64,000 bases of DNA from an uncultured Paracoccaceae bacterium (GTDB lineage: Bacteria; Pseudomonadota; Alphaproteobacteria; Rhodobacterales; Rhodobacteraceae), in NCBI GenBank assembly GCA_905182105.1, contig CAJJAR010000013.1, positions 1 to 64,000 of the forward strand, given 5' to 3'. The position numbers were made by a program, and so were the translations under genes. A model generated the notes under the pieces. It made no database searches. It had not been told where the DNA came from and saw nothing but the letters and a program-made list of their open reading frames with translations. Position 1 is the first letter of the stretch. The number at the start of each line of letters is the position of its first letter. Shown here piece after piece: positions 27,955 through 37,011 of this stretch.

Positions 27955-28015
27955 CCTGACCTTTTAGCGGTACTTGTTTAACGTGGCCCGCAATCAGGTA
28001 ACAAATCGCCACGGA
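27955..28015 (-). ncRNA. SAM-II riboswitch (metA RNA motif)
   Basis: The minus strand about 80 bases before metZ carries the SAM-II signature elements in order: GTGGCGATTTG, a short variable loop, TTGCGGGCCAC, GTTAAACAAG and CCGCTAAAAGG. The 5-bp P1 stem GTGGC/GCCAC is intact. The rest is expected to form the H-type pseudoknot that binds S-adenosylmethionine. SAM-II is known mainly in alphaproteobacteria before met genes. High SAM should lower metZ expression. Confidence 0.92.
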
Positions 28016-28075
28016 GTCGATCTACGCCCCAGCGGGGCGAAGGTCAAGTTTAGCAGGGGGACTATCACAGCATTG

Positions 28076-28699
28076 TTAGCTTTTGTCGCTGCTGTCTTCA
28101 TCGGTGCTATGTGTCTGGAGCAACTTGCTTTGGGTCATGAAGAACCCGAACATTGCCAGCGTCAGGCCGAAAGTTTTGAAGTAGACCCACGTTTCTGTGC
28201 TGGATGTACGCCAGATCAATTCGTTCAAGATGGCTAGGCCAAAGAAGAAGATCATCAAGCGTTTTGTCAGTATCATCCAACCAGCGTCTTGGAGGGGCAT
28301 CATGCCCTCCATAACGTACTGCAGGTATGAGCTGCCGCGCAGCAGCCCAAAGCCTAATGTGCAGCCGAAGAGGAGGTAGATCATCGTTGGTTTCATCTTG
28401 ATAAAACGATCATCATTCAGCCAAACAGTCATGCCACCAAATAACACAACCATCACAAGCGTGGCGATTTGCATTCTAGATAGTTTCCCTGTCAGGAACC
28501 AAAGCAGGCCAGTCGTAGCAATCAGCAAGATAACGAAGCCAGCGGTCACAAGGATGAAACCGTCGTATTCTATGCCTGAGATTGTGTAGACGTTGTCCTT
28601 CATGCGCATGTAGGCGACGAAAAATAAAACAATGGGGCCCATTTCAAGCAATAGCTTAACGAATGGATTGATTTCTTTTCCAGATGTTTCTGTGCTCAT
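28076..28699 (-). CDS. yciB: Inner membrane-spanning protein YciB (septation protein A family)
   Basis: A 207-residue polytopic membrane protein of the YciB/IspA septation family, with about six hydrophobic helices. Family signs are the FVKLLLEMGPIVLFFVAY start, KMKPTMIYLLFG near residue 102, the WMILTKRLMIFFFGLAILNE helix, and ETWVYFKTFGL near 168. It is linked to cell-envelope and septum maintenance in other bacteria. It starts 20 bases after the EamA gene and is the last gene of ftsY-eamA-yciB. Confidence 0.92.
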   Translation of the reverse strand: MSTETSGKEINPFVKLLLEMGPIVLFFVAYMRMKDNVYTISGIEYDGFILVTAGFVILLIATTGLLWFLTGKLSRMQIATLVMVVLFGGMTVWLNDDRFIKMKPTMIYLLFGCTLGFGLLRGSSYLQYVMEGMMPLQDAGWMILTKRLMIFFFGLAILNELIWRTSSTETWVYFKTFGLTLAMFGFFMTQSKLLQTHSTDEDSSDKS

Positions 28700-28718
28700 G
28701 TCTGCTCCTGTTGCGGTA

Positions 28719-29621
28719 TTAACCGCCCATTTCTACGATAACGGCACCTAACGCGATCAGCGCCATCAGTGCAATGCGGCGTGGTCCAACTGTTTCTTTT
28801 AGCACTAGCCAGCCGATCAATGCGGCAAAGATGGTGGATGTCTCGCGCAGGATGGCCGCCTCACCAACTTTGTCCAAGCGTGTGGCCATCATGATTGACC
28901 CAAAGCTAAGGAATGCGATGAGTCCGCCCGCAAATCCACGCAACATCAGCGGGGGAAGGGCAGGAGGGTTTTCCATTTTGAGCCAACGGCGGATGGCGAT
29001 TGGCGGCATTGTGATCCCGTCTATCATGAAAAACCATGCCAAAAATGTGAAGGGATTGGCCGTCGCGCGGATGCCGTAAGCGTCATAGGTGGTGTAAAGT
29101 GCCACGAACAACCCTGTCAGAACCGCAAGCCCAAGTGCGGCGTGCAGGGTGTCACGCTCTGCACTAAGGTATTTCAGGTTGTAGATTGCGAGTCCGAAAA
29201 TACCCGCCATCAATGTGGCAACACCCAACCATTGTATAAGTGTGAAGCTTTCGGAAAAGACAAAATATGCGCCGATGACTGCGAACAATGGGCCTGTGCC
29301 ACGCACAACGGGGTAAACCACTGTGTAAGCCCCTTTGGTGTAGGCCCAAGCCTGCAACAGTTTGTAGATGACATGGATAACCCAAACGATAGCAAAGATC
29401 GGCCACATGTGGGGTTCGGGCCAAGGCACCACAAACAAGGCAAAGGGTGCGGCCATGATGCCATAGCTGAAATCGATAGCGCCACGTGTGAGCCACGGGT
29501 CGTGCCGTCCTTTTTGAAGTGCGCCAAAAACGGCGTGCAGGAATGCAGCAAGGATCGCGAGGTAAAGAGCAACTTGATGGCCCGTTTGCGTGCCCTCAAT
29601 GCTGATCAACCATTCGGTCAT
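28719..29621 (-). CDS. EamA-family (DMT) transporter, copy 3
   Basis: A 300-residue transporter with about ten membrane helices. The first EamA repeat runs through VVYPVVRGTGPLFAVIGAYF (residues near 100-120), and the second ends with the signature LKETVGPRRIALMALIALGA near residues 272-292. Its start overlaps the ftsY stop by 4 bases (ATGA), so it is translated with ftsY. It is not closely alike to copies 1 and 2 in the N-terminal half. The substrate is unknown. Confidence 0.9.
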   Translation of the reverse strand: MTEWLISIEGTQTGHQVALYLAILAAFLHAVFGALQKGRHDPWLTRGAIDFSYGIMAAPFALFVVPWPEPHMWPIFAIVWVIHVIYKLLQAWAYTKGAYTVVYPVVRGTGPLFAVIGAYFVFSESFTLIQWLGVATLMAGIFGLAIYNLKYLSAERDTLHAALGLAVLTGLFVALYTTYDAYGIRATANPFTFLAWFFMIDGITMPPIAIRRWLKMENPPALPPLMLRGFAGGLIAFLSFGSIMMATRLDKVGEAAILRETSTIFAALIGWLVLKETVGPRRIALMALIALGAVIVEMGG

Positions 29622-30787
29622 TCGATGTGCGCACCTGTGAGGGCAGCAGCGAATTCTTCTGGATCGAATGGGGAAAGGTCATCGATTTGCTCGCCCACGC
29701 CAATCGCATGAATGGGCAGGCCGAACTTATCAGCGAGTGAGACAAGCACACCGCCTTTGGCTGTGCCATCCAGTTTGGTCATGACCAAGCCAGAAACATC
29801 TGACACTTCTTGGAATACCTTAACTTGGTTCACAGCGTTTTGTCCTGTTGTTGCATCCAGAACCAACAACGTGTTGTGTGGTGCTGTTTCGTCCTTCTTG
29901 CGAATAACACGCACGATTTTTTCCAGCTCTTCCATCAGGTCGCCGCGGTTTTGAAGGCGCCCTGCGGTATCGATCAACAATAGGTCTGCGCCGTCTTCAT
30001 GCGCTTTGGTCATCGCATCAAACGCAAGACTGGCAGGATCTGAGCCTTCGGGCGCGGTTAAAACAGGAACACCTGCGCGTTCGCCCCACACCTGTAATTG
30101 TTCGACTGCGGCGGCGCGAAATGTATCACCAGCAGCGATAACTACGTTTTTACCAGCGGCACGAAATTGGCTGGCCAATTTGCCGATCGTTGTGGTTTTA
30201 CCTGATCCGTTCACGCCAACGACCAAAACCACCTGTGGCGTCTTTGGGTAGATCGGCAATGGGCGGGCGACGGGTTCCATAATACGGGTGATTTCAGCGG
30301 CAAGAAGCGATTTGATCTCGTCCACTGACAGCTTTTTGCCCATGCGTCCTTCGGCCATGTTGGCCGTGACTCGCAGGGCCGTATCGACGCCCATGTCTGT
30401 AGAAATCAGTAACTCTTCCAGTTGTTCCAACATCTCGTCGTCCAACACACGGCGGACAAATTCTTTGGTTTCGTTTTGGCCAAACATGCGGCCCAGTATG
30501 CCTGATTTTTTGGCAGCGGGTGCCAGTTCTGCTGGTGCAACAGGTGGCGTTTTAACGACGGGTTCTGGTGCAGGTTCTTCGATCTGAGGTTCGGGAACAA
30601 CTTCAACAGTGGGTTCAGCTAAGACCACTATCTCAGGCTCAGGCTCAGCAAAGGCTTGGGGAGGGGCAGGCGCTTCGACAACAACAGTTTCTTCAGCGAT
30701 GTTATCTTGAACGATAGCCTCTAGCCCCTCATCTATCTTTGCAGATGATTTAAATAAACGGTCTTTGAGTTTACTGAAAAACGCCAT
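29618..30787 (-). CDS. ftsY: Signal recognition particle receptor FtsY
   Basis: The membrane-associated SRP receptor GTPase (389 residues) that docks ribosome-SRP complexes on SecYEG. An acidic Pro/Val/Glu-rich A region (about residues 20-95) precedes the NG domain: the N helices (EFVRRVLDDEMLEQLEELLI), the G1 P-loop GVNGSGKTTTIGKLA near 195-209, GDTFRAAAVEQL, DTAGRLQNRGDLMEELEK near 275, and TKLDGTAKGG near 340. It is the first gene of ftsY-eamA-yciB and diverges from the broken lytic transglycosylase. Confidence 0.97.
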   Translation of the reverse strand: MAFFSKLKDRLFKSSAKIDEGLEAIVQDNIAEETVVVEAPAPPQAFAEPEPEIVVLAEPTVEVVPEPQIEEPAPEPVVKTPPVAPAELAPAAKKSGILGRMFGQNETKEFVRRVLDDEMLEQLEELLISTDMGVDTALRVTANMAEGRMGKKLSVDEIKSLLAAEITRIMEPVARPLPIYPKTPQVVLVVGVNGSGKTTTIGKLASQFRAAGKNVVIAAGDTFRAAAVEQLQVWGERAGVPVLTAPEGSDPASLAFDAMTKAHEDGADLLLIDTAGRLQNRGDLMEELEKIVRVIRKKDETAPHNTLLVLDATTGQNAVNQVKVFQEVSDVSGLVMTKLDGTAKGGVLVSLADKFGLPIHAIGVGEQIDDLSPFDPEEFAAALTGAHIE

Positions 30788-30834
30788 TTTACTTCCGATA
30801 CTTGTTTCACATCACCTAATACGGCGAGAGCGCT

Positions 30835-31758
30835 ATGAAAAGAGATCAGATGAAACGAACTCTGTATGCAAGCGTTATTGCAGGGTTTTGTGCGATGATC
30901 CCTGGTGTTTTACTGGCCAATGCCCCGGGAACCATGAGCAGCCTGGCACAATCTGGGCAGGTTGATTGTATTCGCCCCGACCATTTTGTTTTTGATTTGT
31001 GCCAGCAAATCGAGAATGTCAGTCGCAATAACGGCATTGATCCAGGTTTTTTCGCGCGTTTACTGTGGCAAGAAAGCTGATTTGATCCAAACGCACTGAG
31101 CCACCCAGGGGCACAAGGGATTGCGCAATTCATGCTCCAAACAGCTAAATTACGCGACCTCCCTGACAGCTATAATCCAGCCCAAGCGATTGAGCGATCT
31201 GCCAACTATCTAGGCGAGTTGCAGCGTACTTATGGCAATGCTGGTTTAGCGGCGGTTGCCTATAATGGGGGCGAAGGGCGCGCGAATGGATTTACGAAAG
31301 AGGGTAAAAGGCTGGCCAGTGAGACAGTGAAATATGTCCCGATCATTTCGGGTTAAGTGCTGAACGTTGGTGTGATGCCCCCCCCCCCGAAAGTGCAGGA
31401 TTTTCGCCTAGATGAGGACACGCCGTTTTTGCAAAACTGTCTGAAACTAGCCAGAGTTCGCAGACTGACCAAATTGTCGCCACTGGGCCCCAAGCACAAA
31501 GCGTGGGGCGTGCAGCTGGCATTTTGGCGTACAAAATCTGAGACAAAGGCGGAGGTTGCACGATTGCGCAGTAGTTGCCGTGCGTTGGTAAAATCAGAAA
31601 AGACGCACTATTTGTCGATCAAATCGCGGGTGCAGGGCAAACCAGCCTACTTTACAGCGCGCATTGGACAAAATACAAAGGACCTTGCAACCACCCCATG
31701 CCGCAAAATCGGCAGCAGAGGATGTTCTTGCAAGGTTTATAAGAACAAGGTCGATTAG
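30835..31758 (+). pseudogene. Lytic transglycosylase, broken by a stop and two frameshifts
   Basis: A secreted SLT-type lytic transglycosylase gene. A signal peptide (LYASVIAGFCAMIPGVLLANA) leads to the catalytic motif GFFARLLWQES, where the Glu should be the catalytic acid. TGA at 31078-31080 then follows directly, where Arg is expected, and FDPNALSHPGAQGIAQFM continues in frame. The frame stops again at 31354-31356. In the next frame the sequence LSAERWCDAPPP reads like the family linker, and at a run of eleven C (31378-31388) the original frame returns (VQDFRLDEDTPFLQNCLKLA to the end). So there is one nonsense codon and two compensating frame slips. It is not functional as read. Confidence 0.8.
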
Positions 31759-33452
31759 ATCTCGTCTGCGAAGTGCTGCATCGTCAGCTTGATCGGGTTT
31801 GGCGCTGCCTGACCAAGACCGCAGATAGATGCATCTGTCATTGCCGTGCACAGTTCGGTCAACAGCGATTGATCCCATGTTTCGGATTGCATCAGCAGCA
31901 CCGCTTTTCCACATCCAACGCGGCAGGGTGTGCATTGCCCACAGCTTTCGTCCTCAAAGAAACGCAGCATGTTCAGGGCCGCATCACGGGCGCGATCCTT
32001 TTGGGACAAGACAACAACGGCAGCAGAACCAATGAAGGTGCCGTGTGGTTGTAATGTATCAAAATCAAGCGGGATGTCGTTCATCGACGCAGGCAACAGG
32101 CCGGATGACGGGCCGCCCGGTTGATAGGCTTTGAATTCATGCCCATCCGCCATGCCACCAGCCGCGGCAATGATGTCAGTGATGGTTGAGCCTGCGGGCA
32201 ACAAGTAAACGCCGCCCTTTGCCACACGACCAGAAACGGAGTAGCTGCGCAAACCTTTGCGGCCATTCAGTTCTGTTGTGTTCAGGCACTCTGGACCTTC
32301 GCGGCAAATCTTCGCGATCCAGTAAAGTGTTTCGACGTTGTGCACTAAGGTGGGCTGGCCGAAAATACCAACTTGCGCCACGAACGGTGGGCGGTGGCGT
32401 GGCATACCACGTTTGCCCTCAATGCTTTCGATCATCGCGGATTCTTCACCGCAGATATAGGCACCAGCACCACGACGCACTTCGATATAACCCACGTCAA
32501 CTATGCCTGTGTCTTCGAGAGCTTTAATTTCGCGCGCCAAAATTTCCAAGACAGCGGGGTATTCATCACGCATGTAGATATAGGCGCGATCTGCCTCAAC
32601 GGCCCATGCTGCGATCAACATGCCCTCTAAGAACAGATGCGGTGTGCGCTCTAAGTAGTAGCGGTCTTTAAACGTACCTGGTTCGCCTTCATCCCCGTTC
32701 ACGGCGATATAACGTGGTCCTGCGTTGCCACGTACAAAGCCCCATTTGGTGCCTGAAGGGAAACCTGCACCGCCAAGGCCACGCAAACCGCTTTCCTTGA
32801 TCTTGGCTTGAAGGTCTTCCCAATGGCCGTTTGCACGCAGGTCTTTGAGGGCGGCGTAACCACCGTCAATCGCGTATTTGGCGTGGGTTTCGTATGTTGG
32901 GATATGGGCGTGGGTGTCATCAGCTGCGATGGCCGCTTCAACCTTTTTGAACGTCGCGTTGTCGATGTGGTTGTGGCCGATTTCCAAAACAGGTGCGGTG
33001 TCACAACGGCCCATACAAGGAGCGCGCAAAACGCGGACCTCTTCGGGGTTTAAACCGTCCTCTAGGGCGGATTTCAGTGCTTGTGCACCAGCAAGTTCAC
33101 ATGACAGTGAATCACAGACACGGATTGTAAGGGCAGGCGGTGGTGTGTCGGCTTCTTTGACCACATCAAAGTGGGCGTAAAAGGTGGCGACTTCGTAGAC
33201 TTCGGCCATAGACATGCGCATTTCTTCGGCCAGCGCACGAAGGTGCGCTGCACTGAGGTGGCCATAGGTATCTTGGATCTTGTGCAGGTGTTCGATCAAC
33301 AAATCCGCACGGCGTGGTTCTGTGCCAAGCAATGCTTTGACTTCGTTCCATGCCTGATCGGTCAATTGACGGCCTTTGGTGTGGTGACGCCCTTTGCCTT
33401 TGCCAGATTTCCAAACGCCATCACCGTGTTTTTTCAGTGTATCAGTGGCCAT
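31755..33452 (-). CDS. NuoE-NuoF fusion, NAD-dependent formate dehydrogenase beta subunit type
   Basis: A 565-residue flavin iron-sulfur subunit. The N-terminal NuoE-like thioredoxin fold (to about residue 165) has Cys ligands in VCDSLSCELAG and APCMGRCDTAP for a 2Fe-2S cluster. The NuoF-like part has the FMN/NAD motifs SGLRGLGGAGFPSGTKW and NGDEGEPGTFKDRYYLE, then RRGAGAYICGEESAMIES, and the 4Fe-4S motif ESCGQCTPCRVG near residues 500-511. This fused arrangement matches the beta subunit of tungsten/molybdenum NAD-linked formate dehydrogenases (Fdh1B of methylotrophs) rather than complex I. The catalytic alpha subunit is normally adjacent but is absent here. Its end overlaps the broken transglycosylase by 4 bases. 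Confidence 0.88.
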   Translation of the reverse strand: MATDTLKKHGDGVWKSGKGKGRHHTKGRQLTDQAWNEVKALLGTEPRRADLLIEHLHKIQDTYGHLSAAHLRALAEEMRMSMAEVYEVATFYAHFDVVKEADTPPPALTIRVCDSLSCELAGAQALKSALEDGLNPEEVRVLRAPCMGRCDTAPVLEIGHNHIDNATFKKVEAAIAADDTHAHIPTYETHAKYAIDGGYAALKDLRANGHWEDLQAKIKESGLRGLGGAGFPSGTKWGFVRGNAGPRYIAVNGDEGEPGTFKDRYYLERTPHLFLEGMLIAAWAVEADRAYIYMRDEYPAVLEILAREIKALEDTGIVDVGYIEVRRGAGAYICGEESAMIESIEGKRGMPRHRPPFVAQVGIFGQPTLVHNVETLYWIAKICREGPECLNTTELNGRKGLRSYSVSGRVAKGGVYLLPAGSTITDIIAAAGGMADGHEFKAYQPGGPSSGLLPASMNDIPLDFDTLQPHGTFIGSAAVVVLSQKDRARDAALNMLRFFEDESCGQCTPCRVGCGKAVLLMQSETWDQSLLTELCTAMTDASICGLGQAAPNPIKLTMQHFADEI

Positions 33453-33687
33453 GTGCTGTCTCCGCAGTCAAAGTCGATCAATAATTGAAGGTTTGGTAGC
33501 AGGATTTGGTCGGATGATTACCCTCAAAAACGACAGTTCAGGGTGGGTTTCAGATCACTTGGCCTTGGGTTCAGCACGAATAGGAGGCAAGGTTTCCTAA
33601 AGTGAACGGCTGGTGGGCGTGAAAGCATTGCTTATTGTTGAAAACGGGGGGTTATAAAGTTGGTGCCTAATTAAGAGAGCTCAGAAC

Positions 33688-34711
33688 ATGCGCCCGATGA
33701 TGACCTTTGCATTTGCAAGCCTTTTGCCAGCATTTTTGTTGGTTCTTGCGAGTGGGTTTGGCGGCATTTTTCCATTTGCCAGTGTCCTGAGCATTACCGT
33801 CGTGGTTTTCATTTTGGATCGCATTTCAAATGTCGAACCCGTCGAAGTTTCCGCCGATAGTGGACATGATTTGTCTTTGCTGATTGGCGTTGTTCATTTC
33901 GTTGTTTTGCCAATGAGTATTTGTGGGATCGCGCAAGCAGGCCACTTGTCGACCTTGGACTGGCTTCTTATCTTTATCTGCGCGGGGCTGTGGTTAGGCC
34001 AAGTCTCAAACTCGAACGCACATGAGTTGTTTCATAGATCTTCAAGCGGGCCACGCCAGTTGGGTGTTGCAATTTATTGCTCGCTCTTGTTTGGACACTA
34101 TGCAAGTGCCCACCCCAAAGTGCATTATGTTTACGTTGCAACGGATCGTGATCCAAATTCTGCGCAATCTGGCGAGGGTTTCTATCGCTTTTTAATACGG
34201 GCATGGTTGGGCGGGTTTCATGAGGGACTGGTGGCCAAAACACTGCACTTGGGGGGCAAAGCAAGTACTGTCACGTTGGTCTCATCCCTATGTTGGATAC
34301 ACAGCAGGTGGGGTTTTGACAGTTTCTGCCTCTTTGGTCATCGGCGGGTTTACAGGCCTAGGCAAGCTGTTGGCCCTTGCAGCCGATGCGCAGATCCAGT
34401 TGTTTCTGTCCGATGACTTCCAGCACTATGGCCTTCGTCGTGAGATGCTGGAAGGTGGCCGACCCGAACTTATTGGCCCATGTCACTCTTGGAACGCGCC
34501 GCATTGGTATTCCAGCGCGATGATGCTGAATGCGCCACGCCATTCTGATCATCACACACGACCAAGCCGAAGCTTTCCATCATTGGGATTGGATGAAAAC
34601 ACAATGTCAATGCTGCCCCAACCTTTGTCTGTGATGGCTTGTTTAGCCCTGGTGCCAATTATCTGGCGCAGGGTTATGGATCGCTGTGTGGCAAAGTGGA
34701 TGGCCCTGGAG
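33688..34711 (+). pseudogene. AlkB-like membrane di-iron monooxygenase, frameshifted
   Basis: Two overlapping frames together give one alkane 1-monooxygenase/fatty acid desaturase-like protein. Frame one covers the first helices, the His box NAHELFHR and the HPKVHYVYVATDRDPNSA box, up to AWLGGFHEGL. The match then passes to the +1 frame near 34250-34280 (a G6 run lies at 34251-34256), continuing SRWSHPYVGYTAGG, FQHYGLRREMLEGGRPELIG, HSWNAPHWYSS and the third box NAPRHSDHH. In box two the second His of the usual HH pair is Tyr, removing an iron ligand. The frame has no stop before the next gene. I judge it inactive. Confidence 0.78.
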
Positions 34712-35125
34712 ATGATACGTTTTTACAAACTGATATTACGGATTTTGCTAACGGGTTTTGTTTTGATTGGCGGAGGCGCAAATGCTGAAACGATGACTGC
34801 ATCGGAGTTTGACGCCTATACCAAAGGTAAAACGCTTTTCTTTGGTCAAACAGGAAAACCATATGGGGCAGAACGGTATCTGGAAAACCGTCGGGTTCAG
34901 TGGTCATTCTTGGATGGTATCTGCAAAGATGGCTACTGGTATGAAGAGGCCGGCGAGATTTGCTTTATTTATGAAGGTAAAAATACACCTCAATGTTGGA
35001 CATTTGAAGAAGGCCCCAGCGGTTTGATTGCGCGTTTTAGTGGTGATCCTCAGAAAGTTGACCTGTATGAAGTGCAAAATTCGGATCAGGAAATGATCTG
35101 TTTAGGGCCTCAAGTAGAGGTTTAA
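34712..35125 (+). CDS. Small secreted protein of unknown function
   Basis: A 137-residue protein with a signal peptide (FYKLILRILLTGFVLIGGG, cleavage expected after ANA) and a mature domain beginning ETMTASEFDAYTKGKTLFF. Tyr, Trp and Cys residues (CKDGYWYEEAGEICFIYEG, QCWTFEE) suggest a compact disulfide-bonded periplasmic fold of the kind found in other Rhodobacteraceae. The frame is open continuously from the broken AlkB-like gene, so the true start is uncertain (34700 or 34712); GGAG abuts the chosen ATG. A possible read-through fusion is noted. Confidence 0.65.
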   Translation: MIRFYKLILRILLTGFVLIGGGANAETMTASEFDAYTKGKTLFFGQTGKPYGAERYLENRRVQWSFLDGICKDGYWYEEAGEICFIYEGKNTPQCWTFEEGPSGLIARFSGDPQKVDLYEVQNSDQEMICLGPQVEV

Positions 35126-35152
35126 GTGGCGCACGTTGTTTGATCCACACGC

Positions 35153-35178
35153 AGCCGCTCACTAAGTGAGCAGCGGCT
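35153..35178 (+). terminator. GC-rich hairpin after the small secreted protein
   Basis: Outer arms AGCCGC and GCGGCT (35153-35158, 35173-35178) enclose a second TCA/TGA pairing. No T-run follows, so it is a weak terminator candidate. Confidence 0.4.
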
Positions 35179-35271
35179 ATGCGCATTCAGCATTGGTAAC
35201 TCAGAGCGGTGCATTTTAGTTGGACCACACGGGACGGGCCCGTCATTCGAAGATTTCGAAAAGGTTTCAAA

Positions 35272-35499
35272 ATGTTAGTACAATCTACAAACGCGCAAAT
35301 CTATTTTGGTGGCTTTACAGCAGTAATTTCATCTTTTTTTGTAAAGATAATCGAAAATAGCGTGATGGCACGTTCTGCTGAAGTGCGTAGCGAACAAATC
35401 GCAGCTTTGAACGCAAAATCAGATGCTGAACTCGCAGCTATGCGGCTTAACCGCAGCGACATCGCTCTTCATGTGTTCCGCGATCGTTTGTACATCTAA
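35272..35499 (+). CDS. Small DUF1127-like protein
   Basis: A predicted 75-residue protein. The N-terminus has a short hydrophobic segment (FGGFTAVISSFFVKII) and the C-terminal part SEQIAALNAKSDAELAAM then ALHVFRDRLYI resembles the DUF1127 tail, whose small Arg-rich members are common in roseobacters and often stress related. I chose the ATG after AAAGG at 35272; the frame is open from 35209. It precedes trkH by about 60 bases. The family call is tentative. Confidence 0.6.
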   Translation: MLVQSTNAQIYFGGFTAVISSFFVKIIENSVMARSAEVRSEQIAALNAKSDAELAAMRLNRSDIALHVFRDRLYI

Positions 35500-35562
35500 G
35501 ACAGTGCAAATCTATCACTCGCGGTATTGACAGTGGATGCGGGTCGGGCCAACGCTGCGGCT

Positions 35563-37011
35563 ATGTTTGACCTACGACCAGTTGGATACGTGATAGGCCT
35601 TTTGGTCACTATGCTTGGCTTTGCCATGCTGCTTCCTTTGGTTGTGGATTTGGGCGAAGGAATGGGCCACTGGCCCGCCTTTGCCGAAAGCGCGATGATC
35701 ACCATTTTAGTTGGTGGTATCTTGTCGCTCAGCTGCGCGAATGCGGTGCGCCAAGGGCTGACAATTCAGCAAACCTTTATTCTCACAACTGGCGTTTGGT
35801 TGATGCTGCCTATTTTTGGGGCGCTTCCATTTGTATTTGGTGCCACCGAAGCACGCTATGTAGACGCATTTTTCGAGGCGATGTCAGGGCTTACGACCAC
35901 AGGTTCAACCGTGTTCTATGGTTTGGAAACATTGCCTAAGGGCTTGTTGTTGTGGCGGGGTATCCTCCAATGGCTAGGTGGCATTGGTATCATTGTTGTG
36001 GCCATGGTGTTCTTGCCAGAGTTGCGCGTTGGTGGAATGCAAATTTTCCGATCCGAAGGTTTTGATACCTTGGGGAAAATTCTTCCTCGTGCCACGGAAA
36101 TTGCGAGCCGAATTTCTGTAATCTATGTTGGCCTAACAGCAATCTGTGCAATCTTTTACATGGGGTTCGGTATGAACCCCTTTGACGGAACTGTTCACGC
36201 GCTAACCACTGTTTCTACGGGTGGGTTTTCGACTTACGACGCTTCATTCGGGGCTTTCTCTGGCCCGATGGAGTATGTTGCAACGGTCTTTATGATCCTC
36301 GCTGCGCTTCCTTTTGTACGCTACGTACAATTGCTGAATGGCAGTGCGTTGCCCTTATGGCGTGATCCACAGATCCGCGCGTTCCTCGTGGTTATAGCGT
36401 TTGCAGCTGGGGTTGTCGCGATAACACTGATGACAATTTTTCCGCACAACCCAGAGCAAGCTGTTCGCGAAGCGTTGTTTAATATCACCTCAATCATCTC
36501 GGGTACAGGCTACGCTAGTGTGGATTACATGGGTTGGGGATCTTTCGTGATCTCGATCTTCTTTTTTGTGGGATTGATTGGTGGCTGCGCGGGATCGACT
36601 GCCTGTTCGGTCAAGATATTCCGCTACCAATTGCTATTCGCATCGATCCGCGCACAACTGCTAAAAACACGTAGCCCGCATGGTATCTTCACACCGCGCT
36701 ATGCAGGGCGACCTGTTGGTGATGATGTATTAAGTTCGGTAATCTCCTTCTTTACATTTTTCGTGGTGACGCTGGGTGTTTTAGCGGTCGCATTGGGCAT
36801 GACTGGTTTGGATTTTGTTACTTCGGTCTCTGGGGCCGCGTCCGCACTCGCAAACATCGGCCCAGGCCTTGGTGATCAGATCGGACCCGCGGGTAATTTC
36901 TCGGGCCTGAATGACACCGCCAAATGGTTGCTTGCGGCCGGAATGCTGATTGGTCGGCTAGAGTTGATGGTCGTTTACGCTCTGCTTACCGTTCATTTTT
37001 GGAAGGCCTAG
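35563..37011 (+). CDS. trkH: TrkH-family potassium uptake protein
   Basis: An inner-membrane potassium channel-like transporter of 482 residues from this ATG, with four repeated pore units. Selectivity filter-like segments are visible as AMSGLTTTGSTVF near residues 105-117, TTVSTGGFSTYD near 215, TSIISGTGYASVD near 315 and AALANIGPGLGD near 430. VGLIGGCAGSTACSVKIFR is the conserved interdomain loop. It needs a TrkA-type regulatory subunit, which is not in this window. A TTG start at 35527 would add 12 residues. The next gene starts one base after its stop. Confidence 0.93.
   Translation: MFDLRPVGYVIGLLVTMLGFAMLLPLVVDLGEGMGHWPAFAESAMITILVGGILSLSCANAVRQGLTIQQTFILTTGVWLMLPIFGALPFVFGATEARYVDAFFEAMSGLTTTGSTVFYGLETLPKGLLLWRGILQWLGGIGIIVVAMVFLPELRVGGMQIFRSEGFDTLGKILPRATEIASRISVIYVGLTAICAIFYMGFGMNPFDGTVHALTTVSTGGFSTYDASFGAFSGPMEYVATVFMILAALPFVRYVQLLNGSALPLWRDPQIRAFLVVIAFAAGVVAITLMTIFPHNPEQAVREALFNITSIISGTGYASVDYMGWGSFVISIFFFVGLIGGCAGSTACSVKIFRYQLLFASIRAQLLKTRSPHGIFTPRYAGRPVGDDVLSSVISFFTFFVVTLGVLAVALGMTGLDFVTSVSGAASALANIGPGLGDQIGPAGNFSGLNDTAKWLLAAGMLIGRLELMVVYALLTVHFWKA

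Noticed and set aside
31755-33452. Complex I subunit NuoF
   Set aside because: The fused NuoE domain and overall match are of the formate dehydrogenase beta type, and no other nuo genes are nearby.
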